Counted from the first letter of the stretch, positions 20,701 to 30,136 are shown. The stretch is 64,000 bases of DNA from Blastochloris tepida (GCF_003966715.1 NZ_AP018907.1:546001-610000); one strand, 5' to 3'. Notes: generated from the letters alone by a model not told the origin. Program-made: numbers and translations.

Positions 20701-22018
20701 CGCGGCTGCTCAGCGTGTCGGCCAGATTGCTGGTGGTGCGCAGCACGCTGGCGGTCAGCTCCTCGGTGCGGTTGCCCAGCGTGTCGGCGATCTCGGTGGT
20801 GGTGCGCAGCATGTTCGCCGTCACCTCGTCGGTGCGGCGGTTCAGCGTGTCGGCGAGATCGGTGGTGGTGCGGACCACGGCCGAGGAGATCTCGTCGGTG
20901 CGCGAGATCATCGACTCGGTCAGCTCGGTGGTCGCGGCGTTGAGGCGGCCGGTGATCTCGTCGATCTGGCCGCGCATGGCCGAGACCAGCTGCTCGGAGG
21001 ATTCCGACAGCGTGGTGTTGACCTCGAGGCCGGTGGCGCTCAGCCGCTCCAGCAGGTCGCCGCCCTTGTCGACGATCGCCTCGATCATCTGGTCGCCGAC
21101 GCGGCCCAGCGCGATGGTGATGTGCTCGCCGCGGTCGGCGAGGCTGACGGTGACGCGGTCGCCGGCTTCCTGGATCGCGGCGTTGATGCGCTCGGAGACG
21201 CCCTGCACCTCCTGGGTGAAGGCCTCGTGGGCGCCGGAAATGGTGCTGCCGATGCGGTCGGCATGGGCGATGATCGCCTCGCGCTCGGTGACCAGACGAT
21301 CGACGAGGTTGCGCACGCGCATCTCGTTCTGCTCGTAGGAGCGCTCGAGCGTCGAGACCTCGTTGCGGACCATCGTCTCGAGCTCGCTGGCGCGGGCGAC
21401 CGCGCGCTCGATGCCGTCATTGACGGCCGAGACCTCGCGGCGGATCGCCTGACCCAGCGTCATGATGCCGTCGGTGGCCAGCTCGCCCGGCTGGGCGAGC
21501 AGCAGGGCGACCTCGGTCATCGAGCGGGCGGTGTGGCGCAACTCCTGCGAGCGGCGGATCAGGCCGGCGACGGCGAAGAAGAAAAACACCGGCAGCACGA
21601 TGCCGGCGGCGATGCCCAGAAGGTGCGGCTGGGCGGCGAGGCCGGCCTGCGAGCCGAGGGCGCGGATGTCGTTGGAATAGGCGGCCCAGGACAGGCCGCC
21701 GGCGATGCCCACCCAGGCGAGCGAGAACACCAGCGCCGCCCAATAGGGGGCAGGCGAGGGCCGGCGCTGCATGTTGGCGAGGATCTGGCCGACATTGCGC
21801 CGGTCGTCATTGGCGGCGCGGCGCGGCGCCAGCGGCCGCTCGGCCCGTTCGGGGCGCTCCGCGGGCGGGGGCAGCACAGGGGCTTCGTCGTCGATCGGCA
21901 CCCGGGCCCGGAGGGGCCGGCGTTCGTCGGCATGGTCCTGCGCCATGCTCAACGCCTCTTGCACCGCCGAAAGCGCCGCTTCCGCCGGGTCCTGAATTTT
22001 CTTGGGTGCCTTCGCCAT
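14717..22018 (-). CDS. gpr: Giant hendecad-repeat membrane protein, probable growth-pole-ring (GPR/RgsE) homologue
   Basis: The 2433-residue protein has a basic/Pro-rich cytoplasmic N-terminus (1-90), two membrane helices (about 92-113 and 133-154) and then a nearly uninterrupted helical rod to about 2150. The rod runs on an 11-residue register: fourteen 22-mers at 374-681, mixed 22/33-mers at 682-901, and thirty-three 33-mers at 902-1990. A Pro/Ser linker (about 2225-2320) precedes a conserved-looking C-terminal helical domain (about 2330-2433) containing DLWERYKRGERNVFTRRLYT. This length, apolipoprotein-like repeats and N-terminal anchor match the Rhizobiales-specific GPR of Agrobacterium and RgsE of Sinorhizobium, which form a ring at the growing pole and are needed for polar growth. 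The ATG at 22018 is chosen because GGAGG precedes it by 9 nt; two earlier in-frame ATGs have poor sites. It is a single-gene unit. Confidence 0.78.
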   Translation of the reverse strand: MAKAPKKIQDPAEAALSAVQEALSMAQDHADERRPLRARVPIDDEAPVLPPPAERPERAERPLAPRRAANDDRRNVGQILANMQRRPSPAPYWAALVFSLAWVGIAGGLSWAAYSNDIRALGSQAGLAAQPHLLGIAAGIVLPVFFFFAVAGLIRRSQELRHTARSMTEVALLLAQPGELATDGIMTLGQAIRREVSAVNDGIERAVARASELETMVRNEVSTLERSYEQNEMRVRNLVDRLVTEREAIIAHADRIGSTISGAHEAFTQEVQGVSERINAAIQEAGDRVTVSLADRGEHITIALGRVGDQMIEAIVDKGGDLLERLSATGLEVNTTLSESSEQLVSAMRGQIDEITGRLNAATTELTESMISRTDEISSAVVRTTTDLADTLNRRTDEVTANMLRTTTEIADTLGNRTEELTASVLRTTSNLADTLSSRAEEMTANVVKVTSDLAETMAQRSEAVSATVLQTTAALADTLTQRTAEMAGTLTASTQLATETLESRSAEITNALVATGTKLADEIAIRAGEVDLTLKSTSETLILDLSMRGGEVVRKLEEVGTRVAETLTTGGADVTERLSLVGDEVSRAIAGRSTEMTERLAIVGAEVTKLIAGRGNELTERLAAVGTEVSKAIGVRGIKVTDAFRETAETLATTISAKGDAVKEMLNARLKAFEETITIRGGELADRITTDTGVLAKSIGDGLTNFDQTVRVHGTELLEQVSKRVDSVGESFRVNLATFDDRVAAKTNEIAATLDQRISRVEQTLEARAQNLNQTLAQRTLEFAKALGEGSNGTVDLLDQKVHELSGVFTQKTKELSDLLLDSTEIVDSKLSARAVEMAGNMDNRISRFEELIVGRLESVSTSIEVRGVAFTDALTSKIEAVSNTLRNDAQVVERTLVGLSDHIHQALGTRANDVAAAIGQRTNELAQLLDERTATMNSVLGARASSVTSEITATTEQLAKLLDERSGIVVQALGSRADEVASTLGQRTAELASLLDERSNKLTAALGSRASAVTTELAATTEQLARLLDERSGTLVTALGSRAATVTTDLAATTEQLAKLLDERSNTMVEALGSRASAVTTELTTATEQLTHLLDERSNSMVEALGSRASAVTTELTTATEQLTRLLYERSETMTQALGSRASTVTTELTTTTEQLAKLLDERSGTLVQALGARADQVAAALGRRTAELAHLLDDRAARMASSLGASAAAVTSDLATSTAELTKLLDERSETMTASLTSRAAAVSEDLTARTEGLAKMLDERSAAMTSVLSNRVAAVTDDLTARTEGLAKLLDQSSGTLVQAIGARAEEVASTLGQRTTELAGLLDERTERMSNVLGSRVAAVTDDLAARTGELARLLDQSSGTLVQAIGARAEEVASTLGQRTTELAGLLDERTGTMVQAIGSRADEVAATLGQRTAELAGLLDERSERMTSALGSRAAAVADDLSARTEGLAKLLDERSTAMAQVLGLRASTVTADIAASTEHLVKMLDERTGSLVQAIGSRADEVAATLGQRTTELAKLLDERSETMASNVTAHVAAAAGDLSTRTEGLVKLLDERTTAMTQVLGIRASTVTADITASTEHLAKLLDERSGALVAAIGSRADEVASTLGQRTAELAGLLDDRSEKMSSVLGSRVASVANVLTTRTEELAKLLDERSETMVQALGTQVSAVTGELAASTERLARILDENSGTLVQALGGRAEEVAATLGQRTAELARLLDERSESMASTVSARVSAVANDLSTRTEGLVKLLDERSNAMAQVLGVRASAVTTDLTASTEYLAKMLDERSGTLVAALGTRADEVAATLGQRTAELTDLLDERANRMTAALTASASTVAAELSASAEQISKTLDIRSGAVVQVLGARAEEVAVSLGQRTSELADLLDNRTRAMTSTLNERVATMTGELTARTEELAKLLDERSNAVIIGLGSRAGEVSSELTARTHDLTRLLDDKSSTLVTALAERTASFATEIDRMSDTMVKAVEQRGAAIAESIAASAAGFARTASQSGDELIAALDRIGRSTVGELTTAGDTVKGDLAQVVDRIRDANAMMQQVMTAATRNLENLEGTFTERFKAFRASSDLLNERVAHLEGTTTGILKDVGSLAQRFQEQSKIIASTAGSLDETHRRIDATLDQRREALETLASNISAYGAEIDQRFKHFADLAREMKAMTDEVRTALDTTRTEMKRGVLELPQETQESAAAMRRVLAEQIKALGDLNDIVARHGRGVDVVEPARRVEAVAASGGTRTSTRHEPPAEAPVARTAPPRIDTAPSAPSSGGSGWLSDLLARASQEEPAALQPKASAASRQARPPHHAIESLDSLAMDVARMIDHDAAVDLWERYKRGERNVFTRRLYTMQGQQRFEEVRRRYRSDGEFRTTVDRYVEEFERLLDQVARQDGGQVLTKTYLTSDTGKVYTLLAHAAGRFD
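16049..19315 (-). repeat. 33 consecutive 99-bp coding repeats inside the giant gene
   Basis: The array encodes residues 902-1990 as thirty-three 33-residue units without an insertion or deletion. Each ends in a variant of LAKLLDER, with ALGSRA near the start of the unit. Within it the nucleotide motif GCGCTGG recurs exactly 297 bp apart at 16577, 16874, 17171, 17468 and 17765, showing a three-unit higher-order period. Two more copies at 17864 and 18062 are 99 and 198 bp further on. Confidence 0.93.
19976..20899 (-). repeat. 14 consecutive 66-bp coding repeats inside the giant gene
   Basis: The array encodes residues 374-681 as fourteen 22-residue units (two hendecads each). Typical units read TDEVTANMLRTTTEIADTLG or TERLAIVGAEVTKLIAGR. 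It precedes the mixed 22/33-mer zone that leads into the 33-mer array. Confidence 0.9.
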
Positions 22019-22264
22019 CGTCCGTCGCCTCCGGTCCGTACTCATGACCTCGACCGGCGTGCTGCCGTTCGGGCCGGGTCGGCATGCTCGCGTCCGGCCG
22101 AACACCGCCGGACGCCACTTCCAGATACCACCCGCCGCGCGCCAGGATTGCATCCTGGCTGGGAGGTATCTTAGTCCACCGCACGAGACATCCTACCGGT
22201 GCAAACTGTCAAAAGAAACCCGCCGAGGGCGCGGTTTCCGATCATCGTTAACGGATTGGTTACC

Positions 22265-22576
22265 ATGATGACACGTCGTGACGGCGACTCGGGCCAAGCG
22301 CCCCAAGGCGTTCCAGCCGCTGGCGAAGCGCCGCGGCCGACCGAGGCGCAGCGGCGCTATCTGATGCGTGGGCTTGGCCAAGCCGGTGGAAAACTCCCGC
22401 TGTTCGACGCCGACGGCCGGGAAGTCCCGCACAAGACAATCGAGGCGTGCATCGCGCACGGCTGGGCGGAGCGCTGGATTGCCAATCCGGTCAAGCCCGA
22501 TTGGCTGGTCTGCCGGCTGACGGCGGCGGGCTATCGCGTGCTGGGCGCGGAACCGCCGGCCGGGGCGCAGACTTGA
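22265..22576 (+). CDS. Conserved-looking small hypothetical protein
   Basis: The product is 103 residues if it starts at the ATG pair at 22265/22268; the frame is open to 22199 but that part is basic and not protein-like. After a disordered N-terminus, residues ~30-92 look like a compact fold: helix RRYLMRGLGQAGGKLPLFD, then a helix around TIEACIAHGWAERW, and a strand pair ending LTAAGYRVLG. The pattern is reminiscent of a winged helix but I do not recognise a family. It is divergent from the giant gene, with a TTAAC site just upstream (22247). Function unknown. Confidence 0.7.
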   Translation: MMTRRDGDSGQAPQGVPAAGEAPRPTEAQRRYLMRGLGQAGGKLPLFDADGREVPHKTIEACIAHGWAERWIANPVKPDWLVCRLTAAGYRVLGAEPPAGAQT

Positions 22577-22819
22577 GCGTCCGGCGAGGCTCTGTCGCGG
22601 GGAGGGGGGCTTTTCGGGGCTTGCTTCGGGGGGCTTGCTTCGGGGGTCTTGCGCCGCCGCGTTAAGGCCCCATTTGGCAATCTATCGTATAAGGGAAATC
22701 CCTGCAGGCCGTTTCCGATGCCGACCCCCGAGCCGCCTTACCATTCCCATCACTCAGCTTGCCCGCACGCCTTCCTCCCCCTGAGTACTCTCTGCGAGTA
22801 TTCCTCCCCAGGACGCACC

Positions 22820-23200
22820 ATGGACACAGCCATTCTGGAACTGCCGAAGTCGGCAGCGGCGGCCGACCGGCCGGTCGATCTCGTGCATCTGTCGCGGGTC
22901 ACGTTCGGTGACCGGGCGCTGGAGCGGGAGGTGCTGGGGCTGTTCCTGCGGCAGTCGGCCATCCAGCTCGACCGGCTGAAGGAGGCGCGCACGGTCCAGA
23001 CGTTCGGCGCAGCCGCCCACACGCTGAAAGGGTCGGCCCAGGGCATCGGCGCCCGGCAGGTGGCGATGGTCGCGGCCGAGGCCGAAGCGCTGGCCGCCCG
23101 CCACGACACCGCCGAGGTGTTCGAGGTGCTGGCGCGGCTGGAGGCGCGGGTCGTCGAGTGCCGCCTCTACATCTCGCAGCTTCTGTCGAACGGGGCGTGA
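22820..23200 (+). CDS. Histidine phosphotransfer (Hpt) domain protein
   Basis: The product is 126 residues and mostly one Hpt four-helix domain. The phosphoacceptor is H67 in AAHTLKGSAQGIGA, the standard Hpt motif. A short N-terminal extension precedes it. Free-standing Hpt proteins shuttle phosphate between a hybrid histidine kinase and a response regulator; no kinase or regulator lies beside it, so its partners are elsewhere. In alphaproteobacteria such proteins can feed CtrA or general stress pathways, but nothing here identifies which. Confidence 0.9.
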   Translation: MDTAILELPKSAAAADRPVDLVHLSRVTFGDRALEREVLGLFLRQSAIQLDRLKEARTVQTFGAAAHTLKGSAQGIGARQVAMVAAEAEALAARHDTAEVFEVLARLEARVVECRLYISQLLSNGA

Positions 23201-23222
23201 TCCGCCGCCCGGCCGGGCGGCC

Positions 23223-23260
23223 GGGGTCATCGGGTTTTTGGGACACCGGAAACCGCATCA
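23223..23260 (-). repeat. Truncated family A repeat at the stop codon of the hypothetical gene
   Basis: Read on the minus strand this is TGATGCGGTTTCCGGTGTCC and onward, where TGA (23260-23258) is the stop of the gene at 23258-23806. Only the first arm is preserved; the second and third modules are missing. Confidence 0.7.
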
Positions 23261-23806
23261 CGACAGCCTGCGGGCGCAGGCGCTGTCCGCCGGGCGCGGC
23301 GCCCGGCAGGGCGTGCACGGGGCGCGCCCCAGGCGCTCCAGCGCGACCGCGATGCCTTCGGCGAGCAGGCGGGCCTCGGTGAGGGCAATGGCCGCCGCCG
23401 CGCGGTCGGCCGGGGCGTGCGCGCAATCCGCCGCCACCCGGACCGCGGCCGGGCCGAACACCGCCGCGAGTTCCCCCGCGACCCGGGCCGCAGCCTTGAA
23501 CAGCGTGCGAGTGTCGTCGACGTCGAGCGTGTCGCGCACGCCGGCCAGGAGCCGCGCCAGCATGCGGGTGCGCAGCAGCAGGGCCTGCGCCTCGCGCTCC
23601 TCGATGGTCGCGGCCAGGTGGGCGGACAGGCCGCCGAACGGCGGCCGCGCCTGCGGCGATTGGCTCTCCACCAGGCACATGGCGGTCTCGAAGGCATAGC
23701 CGCCGGTGGCCGGAGCCGGGGACTTCATCACGAGGTCGGCCAGCAGTCCGGCGAAGGCCGGGGAGGCGAACTCCCGGAGGAGTTGTTCATTGGGATGCAA
23801 TGACAT
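23258..23806 (-). CDS. Hypothetical protein
   Basis: The product is 182 residues. It starts MSLHPNEQLLREFASPAFAGL with AAAGG about 10 nt upstream of the ATG. It is Ala-rich and predicted largely helical, with no signal peptide or clear membrane segment. Three cysteines cluster near the C-terminus (CTPCRAP and CARRLS). I do not recognise a family. It stands alone between an Hpt gene (convergent) and the ferredoxin gene (divergent). Its last codon runs into a truncated family A repeat, so the true C-terminus may have been altered by the repeat. Codon usage looks like its neighbours. Confidence 0.65.
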   Translation of the reverse strand: MSLHPNEQLLREFASPAFAGLLADLVMKSPAPATGGYAFETAMCLVESQSPQARPPFGGLSAHLAATIEEREAQALLLRTRMLARLLAGVRDTLDVDDTRTLFKAAARVAGELAAVFGPAAVRVAADCAHAPADRAAAAIALTEARLLAEGIAVALERLGRAPCTPCRAPRPADSACARRLS

Positions 23807-25745
<1,939 letters not shown>

Positions 25746-25799
25746 CGCCGGGCTGACCTGAAAAGGTGATTTGAGGACACGGCTGGTGGGGCGGACCGG

Positions 25800-25856
25800 C
25801 GTCAGCGTATTCCGCCACTCCGGCGTCCCGGCTGATCCTGGCGGAATACGCTGACG
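25800..25856. repeat. 18-bp perfect inverted repeat downstream of the reductase gene
   Basis: CGTCAGCGTATTCCGCCA (25800-25817) and its exact reverse complement (25839-25856) flank a 21-nt loop. ATTCCGCC occurs a third time at about 25859. No T-tract follows, so it is not a standard intrinsic terminator, although it sits between convergent genes. Confidence 0.85.
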
Positions 25857-25886
25857 CTATTCCGCCCCAAGGTTTTGCTTGTGCCT

Positions 25887-25994
25887 CGTCATCCCGGACG
25901 GCGCGGAGCGCCGAGCCGGGATCGTCATCCGGAAACGGCATCCCCTTCCTGAGAACGGTCCCGGCTCGGCACTGCGTGCCGTCCGGGACGAGGA
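25887..25994. repeat. Dispersed repeat family C, copy 2
   Basis: This copy starts CGTCATCCCGGACGGCGCGG, continues GAGCCGGGATCGTCATCCGG, then GAGAACGGTCCCGGC, and ends CGTCCGGGACGAGGA. It shares order and most bases with the copy at 14521-14631. Confidence 0.85.
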
Positions 25995-26019
25995 TCTCAC
26001 CCCCGCCAGTGTCGCCCCG

Positions 26020-28077
26020 TCACTGCACCGGCGCAGGCGGCAGAGCTGCCGCCGGCGGAGGAATCGGCTCGGCGAGGATCGCCGGCGGGGCGGAGAGGCC
26101 GAGCAGGCGGCGGGCCGCCGGCATGGCGGCATCCGCCATCGCCGCGTGGCCCTCGGCGGTGGGATGGATGGCGCCGCCATAGACGGCCGTCTTCAGCCCC
26201 CACAGGCCGTCATGATTGCTCTGGGGCGCCTGCAGCACGCCATACGGGAAAGTCATGGCGGCGAAGTATGCGTCGTTGGGGGTGCGGATCCAGCGCGCCC
26301 GCGGCGCATAGGGACGGTAGTCGGAGGGGCTGCAGCCATCGGTCATCGGCTGCTCCAGCGCGTCGCTGTCGGCGCGGAAGCTCTTGCCGTCCTTGCGGAA
26401 GCAGGCGACGTCGAAGTCGGGCTCGCTCACCGTCGGGTCGGCCGGCTCGGTGGCGCAGAAGCCGGCGCGGGCGAACGCCTGATCGTGGCCGTCGACATAG
26501 GTCATGCGCTCGGTCTCGGGATCGACGCAGCCGCCGCCGGCATTGCAGCGGGCGAGCTGCTCCAGCTTGGGGAAGAAGCTTCTGGTCACGAAGTCGGAGA
26601 CCGACTGCAGCCGCGGCGCCGAGACCTCGAAGGCGGGGTGGATGTCCATGCCGTGGCGGCCGCCGCCGCAGGCGCGGCCCGGCGCCTCAAGGGCCGGGTG
26701 GCCGTAGCGGACATAGACCACGTGGTCGAGCGAGCCGCCGAGCAGCGGCTTCAGCGCGGCGCGCAGCTTGCGGAAATTGGCCGGAAGCTCCTTCTGCAGC
26801 GTGGCGGCGGCCTCCTTGGCGGTCTTGATCATGCCGAAGCGGTTGAGCACGTCGTACTCGTCCTCCTTCTGGTCGACCATGATGCCGGCGACCATCGGCG
26901 AGAAGCCGATGTCGTTGGCGCCGATGGTGAGCAGGAGCAGGTCGAGGTCGCGCTCGGGCGCGAGCTGGAGGTAGCGGCCGAGCTGGGCGATCTGCGGCGG
27001 CACGCTGGTGACGCATTTGCGCTGGCCTGCCGCCTGCTCGCAGGCCTTGGCGAAATCGCGGATCGGCTGGCTGCCGAGCAGTCCCTCGTCGATCTGGGCG
27101 CCGGTGCAGGCGAGCGGCAGGAAGGTGATGGCGACGTGCGGGTTCTCGACCGCCAACGCCAGGGCGGTGCGCACCTGATAGCCATAGAGCGAGCGGTGGC
27201 AGGCCGGGCTCATCCAGTCGGCGCCGGCGCGCGCCCATTCGGCCTGGGCGGATCCCTGGGCGGTGGGCGCGGCGTCGCGGACCGGCGTGGTGGGGCCGCA
27301 GTCGCGCATGCCGCGATAGTCGCGCCGCGACGGGCGGAAGTATTCGGAGAAGGTGCCGCCGAGCAGGCGGCGGTAGCAGAAGCCCTTGTCGGACAGCATC
27401 ACCGGCGAATCCGGATTGCCCTCGCCGGAGGCGATGGAATCGCCCATGCCGGCGACCAGCAGGTCGCGCACCTCCAGATCGGATTCCAGGATGGCGACCA
27501 CCTCCTCGCCGCGCTGCACCGTCACCGACACCTTGGTGCCGATGCCGGCGGCGAGGTCGTCGATCACCTCCGCGCTGCAGGGCAGGTCGAACTGGCGGCC
27601 GGGCGGGGCGGCGTCCCACAGCGTCCAGCGGCAGGCGAGGCCGGGCTCGGCGGGAATATTCCGCAAGGTGAGGCCGACGCGGTGGTCGCGCGGGTTGAGG
27701 GTGCTCTCGGCCTTCCGGCGGTCGCTTGCCGGCTTGCCGGTGCGGGGCGCCTCATAGGTGCGCTCGCAGCGGTCGAGCAGCGTGCTGGTGACCGGGTCGA
27801 CGCAGAGATTGTGGACCATGTCGCGCGCCCAGCCGAAGCCGTCGGTGCCGCGCGCCAGCTTGCGCTCGACGGCGAGAATGGTGCTGCCCGGCCCGTGGGC
27901 GACGGCGTGGGTCTGGAAATCCTGCTCGTTCTTGAACAGCCGGAAGCGGTTCTTGACCTGCCAGTCGATGCAGGGCTCGGCCGACTCGGCGGTGCACGTT
28001 TGTGCACGCGCCGGCGTCGGCGTCAGCGCGGCAGCAAGCGGCAAAAGAAGCGCGGCGAGCGCGAGGGGGGCGCGCAT
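26020..28077 (-). CDS. Large secreted SGNH/GDSL-type hydrolase
   Basis: The 685-residue product has a signal peptide ending near ARA (residue 25). An N-terminal ~180-residue region of mostly strands with paired cysteines follows. The SGNH domain comes next: block I GDSIASGEGN (S214), a GAND oxyanion motif in LLLTIGANDIG, and block V HPTAEGH near the C-terminus with the catalytic His (and an Asp-like position before it). A long insert carries many cysteines, consistent with a periplasmic or extracellular location. Substrate could be an ester on lipid, polysaccharide or peptidoglycan; nothing here decides. The ATG at 28077 has GAGG upstream, and the extra 63 codons of open frame before it lack a signal-like start. 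Confidence 0.85.
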   Translation of the reverse strand: MRAPLALAALLLPLAAALTPTPARAQTCTAESAEPCIDWQVKNRFRLFKNEQDFQTHAVAHGPGSTILAVERKLARGTDGFGWARDMVHNLCVDPVTSTLLDRCERTYEAPRTGKPASDRRKAESTLNPRDHRVGLTLRNIPAEPGLACRWTLWDAAPPGRQFDLPCSAEVIDDLAAGIGTKVSVTVQRGEEVVAILESDLEVRDLLVAGMGDSIASGEGNPDSPVMLSDKGFCYRRLLGGTFSEYFRPSRRDYRGMRDCGPTTPVRDAAPTAQGSAQAEWARAGADWMSPACHRSLYGYQVRTALALAVENPHVAITFLPLACTGAQIDEGLLGSQPIRDFAKACEQAAGQRKCVTSVPPQIAQLGRYLQLAPERDLDLLLLTIGANDIGFSPMVAGIMVDQKEDEYDVLNRFGMIKTAKEAAATLQKELPANFRKLRAALKPLLGGSLDHVVYVRYGHPALEAPGRACGGGRHGMDIHPAFEVSAPRLQSVSDFVTRSFFPKLEQLARCNAGGGCVDPETERMTYVDGHDQAFARAGFCATEPADPTVSEPDFDVACFRKDGKSFRADSDALEQPMTDGCSPSDYRPYAPRARWIRTPNDAYFAAMTFPYGVLQAPQSNHDGLWGLKTAVYGGAIHPTAEGHAAMADAAMPAARRLLGLSAPPAILAEPIPPPAAALPPAPVQ

Positions 28078-28429
28078 CGGATGATCCTCGTGACGGTGTC
28101 GGGTCGAAATCGGGTCAAGCCAAAGGTCGGGGGCGGCTTCGCCCGGACGGGTGTTGATTGACCGACGCTCGGGGCGATTTTGCGGCGGCGCGGCAGCACG
28201 CAGGCCGGGAAGTTGTTCTGCAGGCAACCAATCGATGTTGCGCCGCGAAATACGTAAATTCACCACGCGAAATCTACATAGCAGTAAGTTTTAATCCGTA
28301 GTGCGTAAGATAGTAACGGCTTATTTAAAGATCTCGGGCAGCTTTTCTTAGCGCAACCCCAGTCGATGCAGAGTGGCCGGTCGTGCGGCCCAGGGGTTCG
28401 GGGCAGCCGCGCGCCGGTTGGAGACGGAC
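28078..28429. promoter_or_regulatory. Divergent, locally AT-rich intergenic region upstream of the chemoreceptor
   Basis: This 352-bp gap separates two divergent genes. Between about 28240 and 28330 it is far richer in A and T than its surroundings (TACGTAAATTC, AGTTTTAATCCG, CTTATTTAAAG). That is the most likely promoter zone for the chemoreceptor gene. I could not assign a specific sigma factor or operator. No repeat family copy or coding frame was found in it. Confidence 0.5.
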
Positions 28430-30136
28430 ATGAATTTCCTGGCCCACTTCAGGATCCTGACCAAGCTGTTCGGGATCATATTGATCCTCGGCTCGGTGGC
28501 AGGCGCCATCACCTATCTCGGCATCTCGTCGCTGAGTTCGCTCAATGACGCCACCGACCAAATGGAGGCTGCGGCAGGGCAAGCACTCGCGGCGCAGCAG
28601 CTGACAAACAATCTGCTGGCAGTGAACCGCGCCGAGTTCCGCATCGCCGCCGATCCGCGCGCAGAGAACTACAAGGAGGCGCGCCAAGCCATCGACCAGG
28701 AACTGGCGAAGTTCCGTGAACGCTTCGATGAGCTGAACAAGAATATCATCGGCGCCGAACGCGCCAAGCTGGAGGCCGTGCGCGCCAAGTTCGAGGAGTA
28801 TCAGCGCGAGCTGCAGGGCACGTTCCGGGCGGCGGAAGCGGTCAAGAACTTCCAGATGACCGACGAACTCATGCGGCTGCGCGACGAAGCCTTCTCCAGC
28901 CGCAAGCTGGCCGAGGAGACCCGCCAACTGATCGCCACTCTTGCCGCCGACCTCGACAATATCGTCTCAGATGAATCCAAGCAGGCGACCGAGGAATATC
29001 TCGCCGCCAGCCGGCTGATGCTGCTGCTCGCCGGCATCGGCATCGCGCTCGGTGTGCTCGCCGGCTTCGTCGTCGGCCAGTTCGGCATCGTCAAGCCGAT
29101 CCGCGATCTCGTCGCCGCGCTGCAGCGGCTCGCCAGTGGCGACTACAGCTTGGAGGTGCAGGGCGCCGACCGCAAGGACGAGGTGGGCGAGGTGGCCCGG
29201 ACGGCGCGGGTGTTCCGTGAGAACGGCCTGGCGAACCAGCGCATGCAGCAGGAGCAGAAGGACGCGGAAGCCCGCGCCGCGGCCGAGAAGAAGCAGGCGA
29301 TGCACCAGCTGGCCGAGAGCTTCGAGCGGGCGGTCGGCGGCATCATCGGCGCGGTGTCGAGTGCCTCCTCCCAACTCCAGGGCGCGGCGCAGACCATGTC
29401 GGCGGCGGCCGAGCAGACCAACCGCCAGTCGGTGGCGGTGGCCTCGGCTTCGGAGGAAGCCTCCTCCAACGTCCAGACCGTGGCCTCGGCGGCGGAAGAG
29501 CTTGCCACCTCGGTCGCCGAGATCGGCCGGCGGGTCAATGAATCGGCCGCCATCGCCGCGGAGGCGGCGCGCGATGCCGACGCCACCGCCCAGAAGGTCA
29601 GCCGGCTGTCGCAGGCGGCGCAGAAGATCGGCGACATCGTCGGACTGATCTCGACCATCGCCGGCCAGACCAACCTGCTCGCGCTCAATGCCACCATCGA
29701 GGCGGCGCGGGCGGGCGAGGCCGGCCGCGGCTTCGCGGTGGTGGCGAGCGAGGTCAAGAGCCTTGCCGACCAGACGGCGAAGGCCACGGCCGAAATCTCG
29801 GCGCAGATCGAGGAGATCCAGGCCTCGACCGCCGACTCGGCGCACGCCATCGGCCAGATCACCGAGATCATCCGGCGGATGAACGAGATCGCCACCACCA
29901 TCGCCTCGGCGGTGGAGGAGCAGGGGGCGGCGACCACCGAGATTGCCCGCAACGTGCAGCAGGCCTCTGCCGGCACGGCGGAGGTGTCGAGCAACATCAC
30001 CGGCGTCACCAAGGCGGCGTCCGACTCGTCGGCGGCATCGTCGCAGGTGCTGGCCTCGGCCGGCGACCTCGCCACCCAGTCGGGGGTGCTGCAGCAGGAG
30101 GTGGCCAAGTTCCTCGCCACGGTGCGGGCGGCTTGA
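28430..30136 (+). CDS. Methyl-accepting chemotaxis protein
   Basis: The 568-residue receptor has a first membrane helix (about 12-34), a helical periplasmic sensor (35-194) of the four-helix-bundle type, and a second helix (about 195-217). A HAMP domain (about 220-272) precedes the long cytoplasmic signalling coiled coil. The hairpin tip reads [21 protein letters not shown], the invariant contact for CheA/CheW. The ligand is not readable. GGAGA sits 6-10 nt before the ATG. It is a lone gene; a partial family A repeat begins at its stop codon. Confidence 0.95.
   Translation: MNFLAHFRILTKLFGIILILGSVAGAITYLGISSLSSLNDATDQMEAAAGQALAAQQLTNNLLAVNRAEFRIAADPRAENYKEARQAIDQELAKFRERFDELNKNIIGAERAKLEAVRAKFEEYQRELQGTFRAAEAVKNFQMTDELMRLRDEAFSSRKLAEETRQLIATLAADLDNIVSDESKQATEEYLAASRLMLLLAGIGIALGVLAGFVVGQFGIVKPIRDLVAALQRLASGDYSLEVQGADRKDEVGEVARTARVFRENGLANQRMQQEQKDAEARAAAEKKQAMHQLAESFERAVGGIIGAVSSASSQLQGAAQTMSAAAEQTNRQSVAVASASEEASSNVQTVASAAEELATSVAEIGRRVNESAAIAAEAARDADATAQKVSRLSQAAQKIGDIVGLISTIAGQTNLLALNATIEAARAGEAGRGFAVVASEVKSLADQTAKATAEISAQIEEIQASTADSAHAIGQITEIIRRMNEIATTIASAVEEQGAATTEIARNVQQASAGTAEVSSNITGVTKAASDSSAASSQVLASAGDLATQSGVLQQEVAKFLATVRAA

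Noticed and set aside
17261..22174. A 1637-codon open frame on the plus strand, antisense to the giant gene
   Set aside because: It is a shadow: the high third-position GC and repetitive coding of the minus-strand gene leave the opposite strand free of stops. The translation is a Gly/Ala/Asp/Arg-rich repeat without family features, and it has no convincing ribosome site.
25879..28161. A 760-codon plus-strand frame opposite the SGNH hydrolase
   Set aside because: Shadow frame; the minus strand has the signal peptide, GDS, GAND and HPTAEGH motifs.
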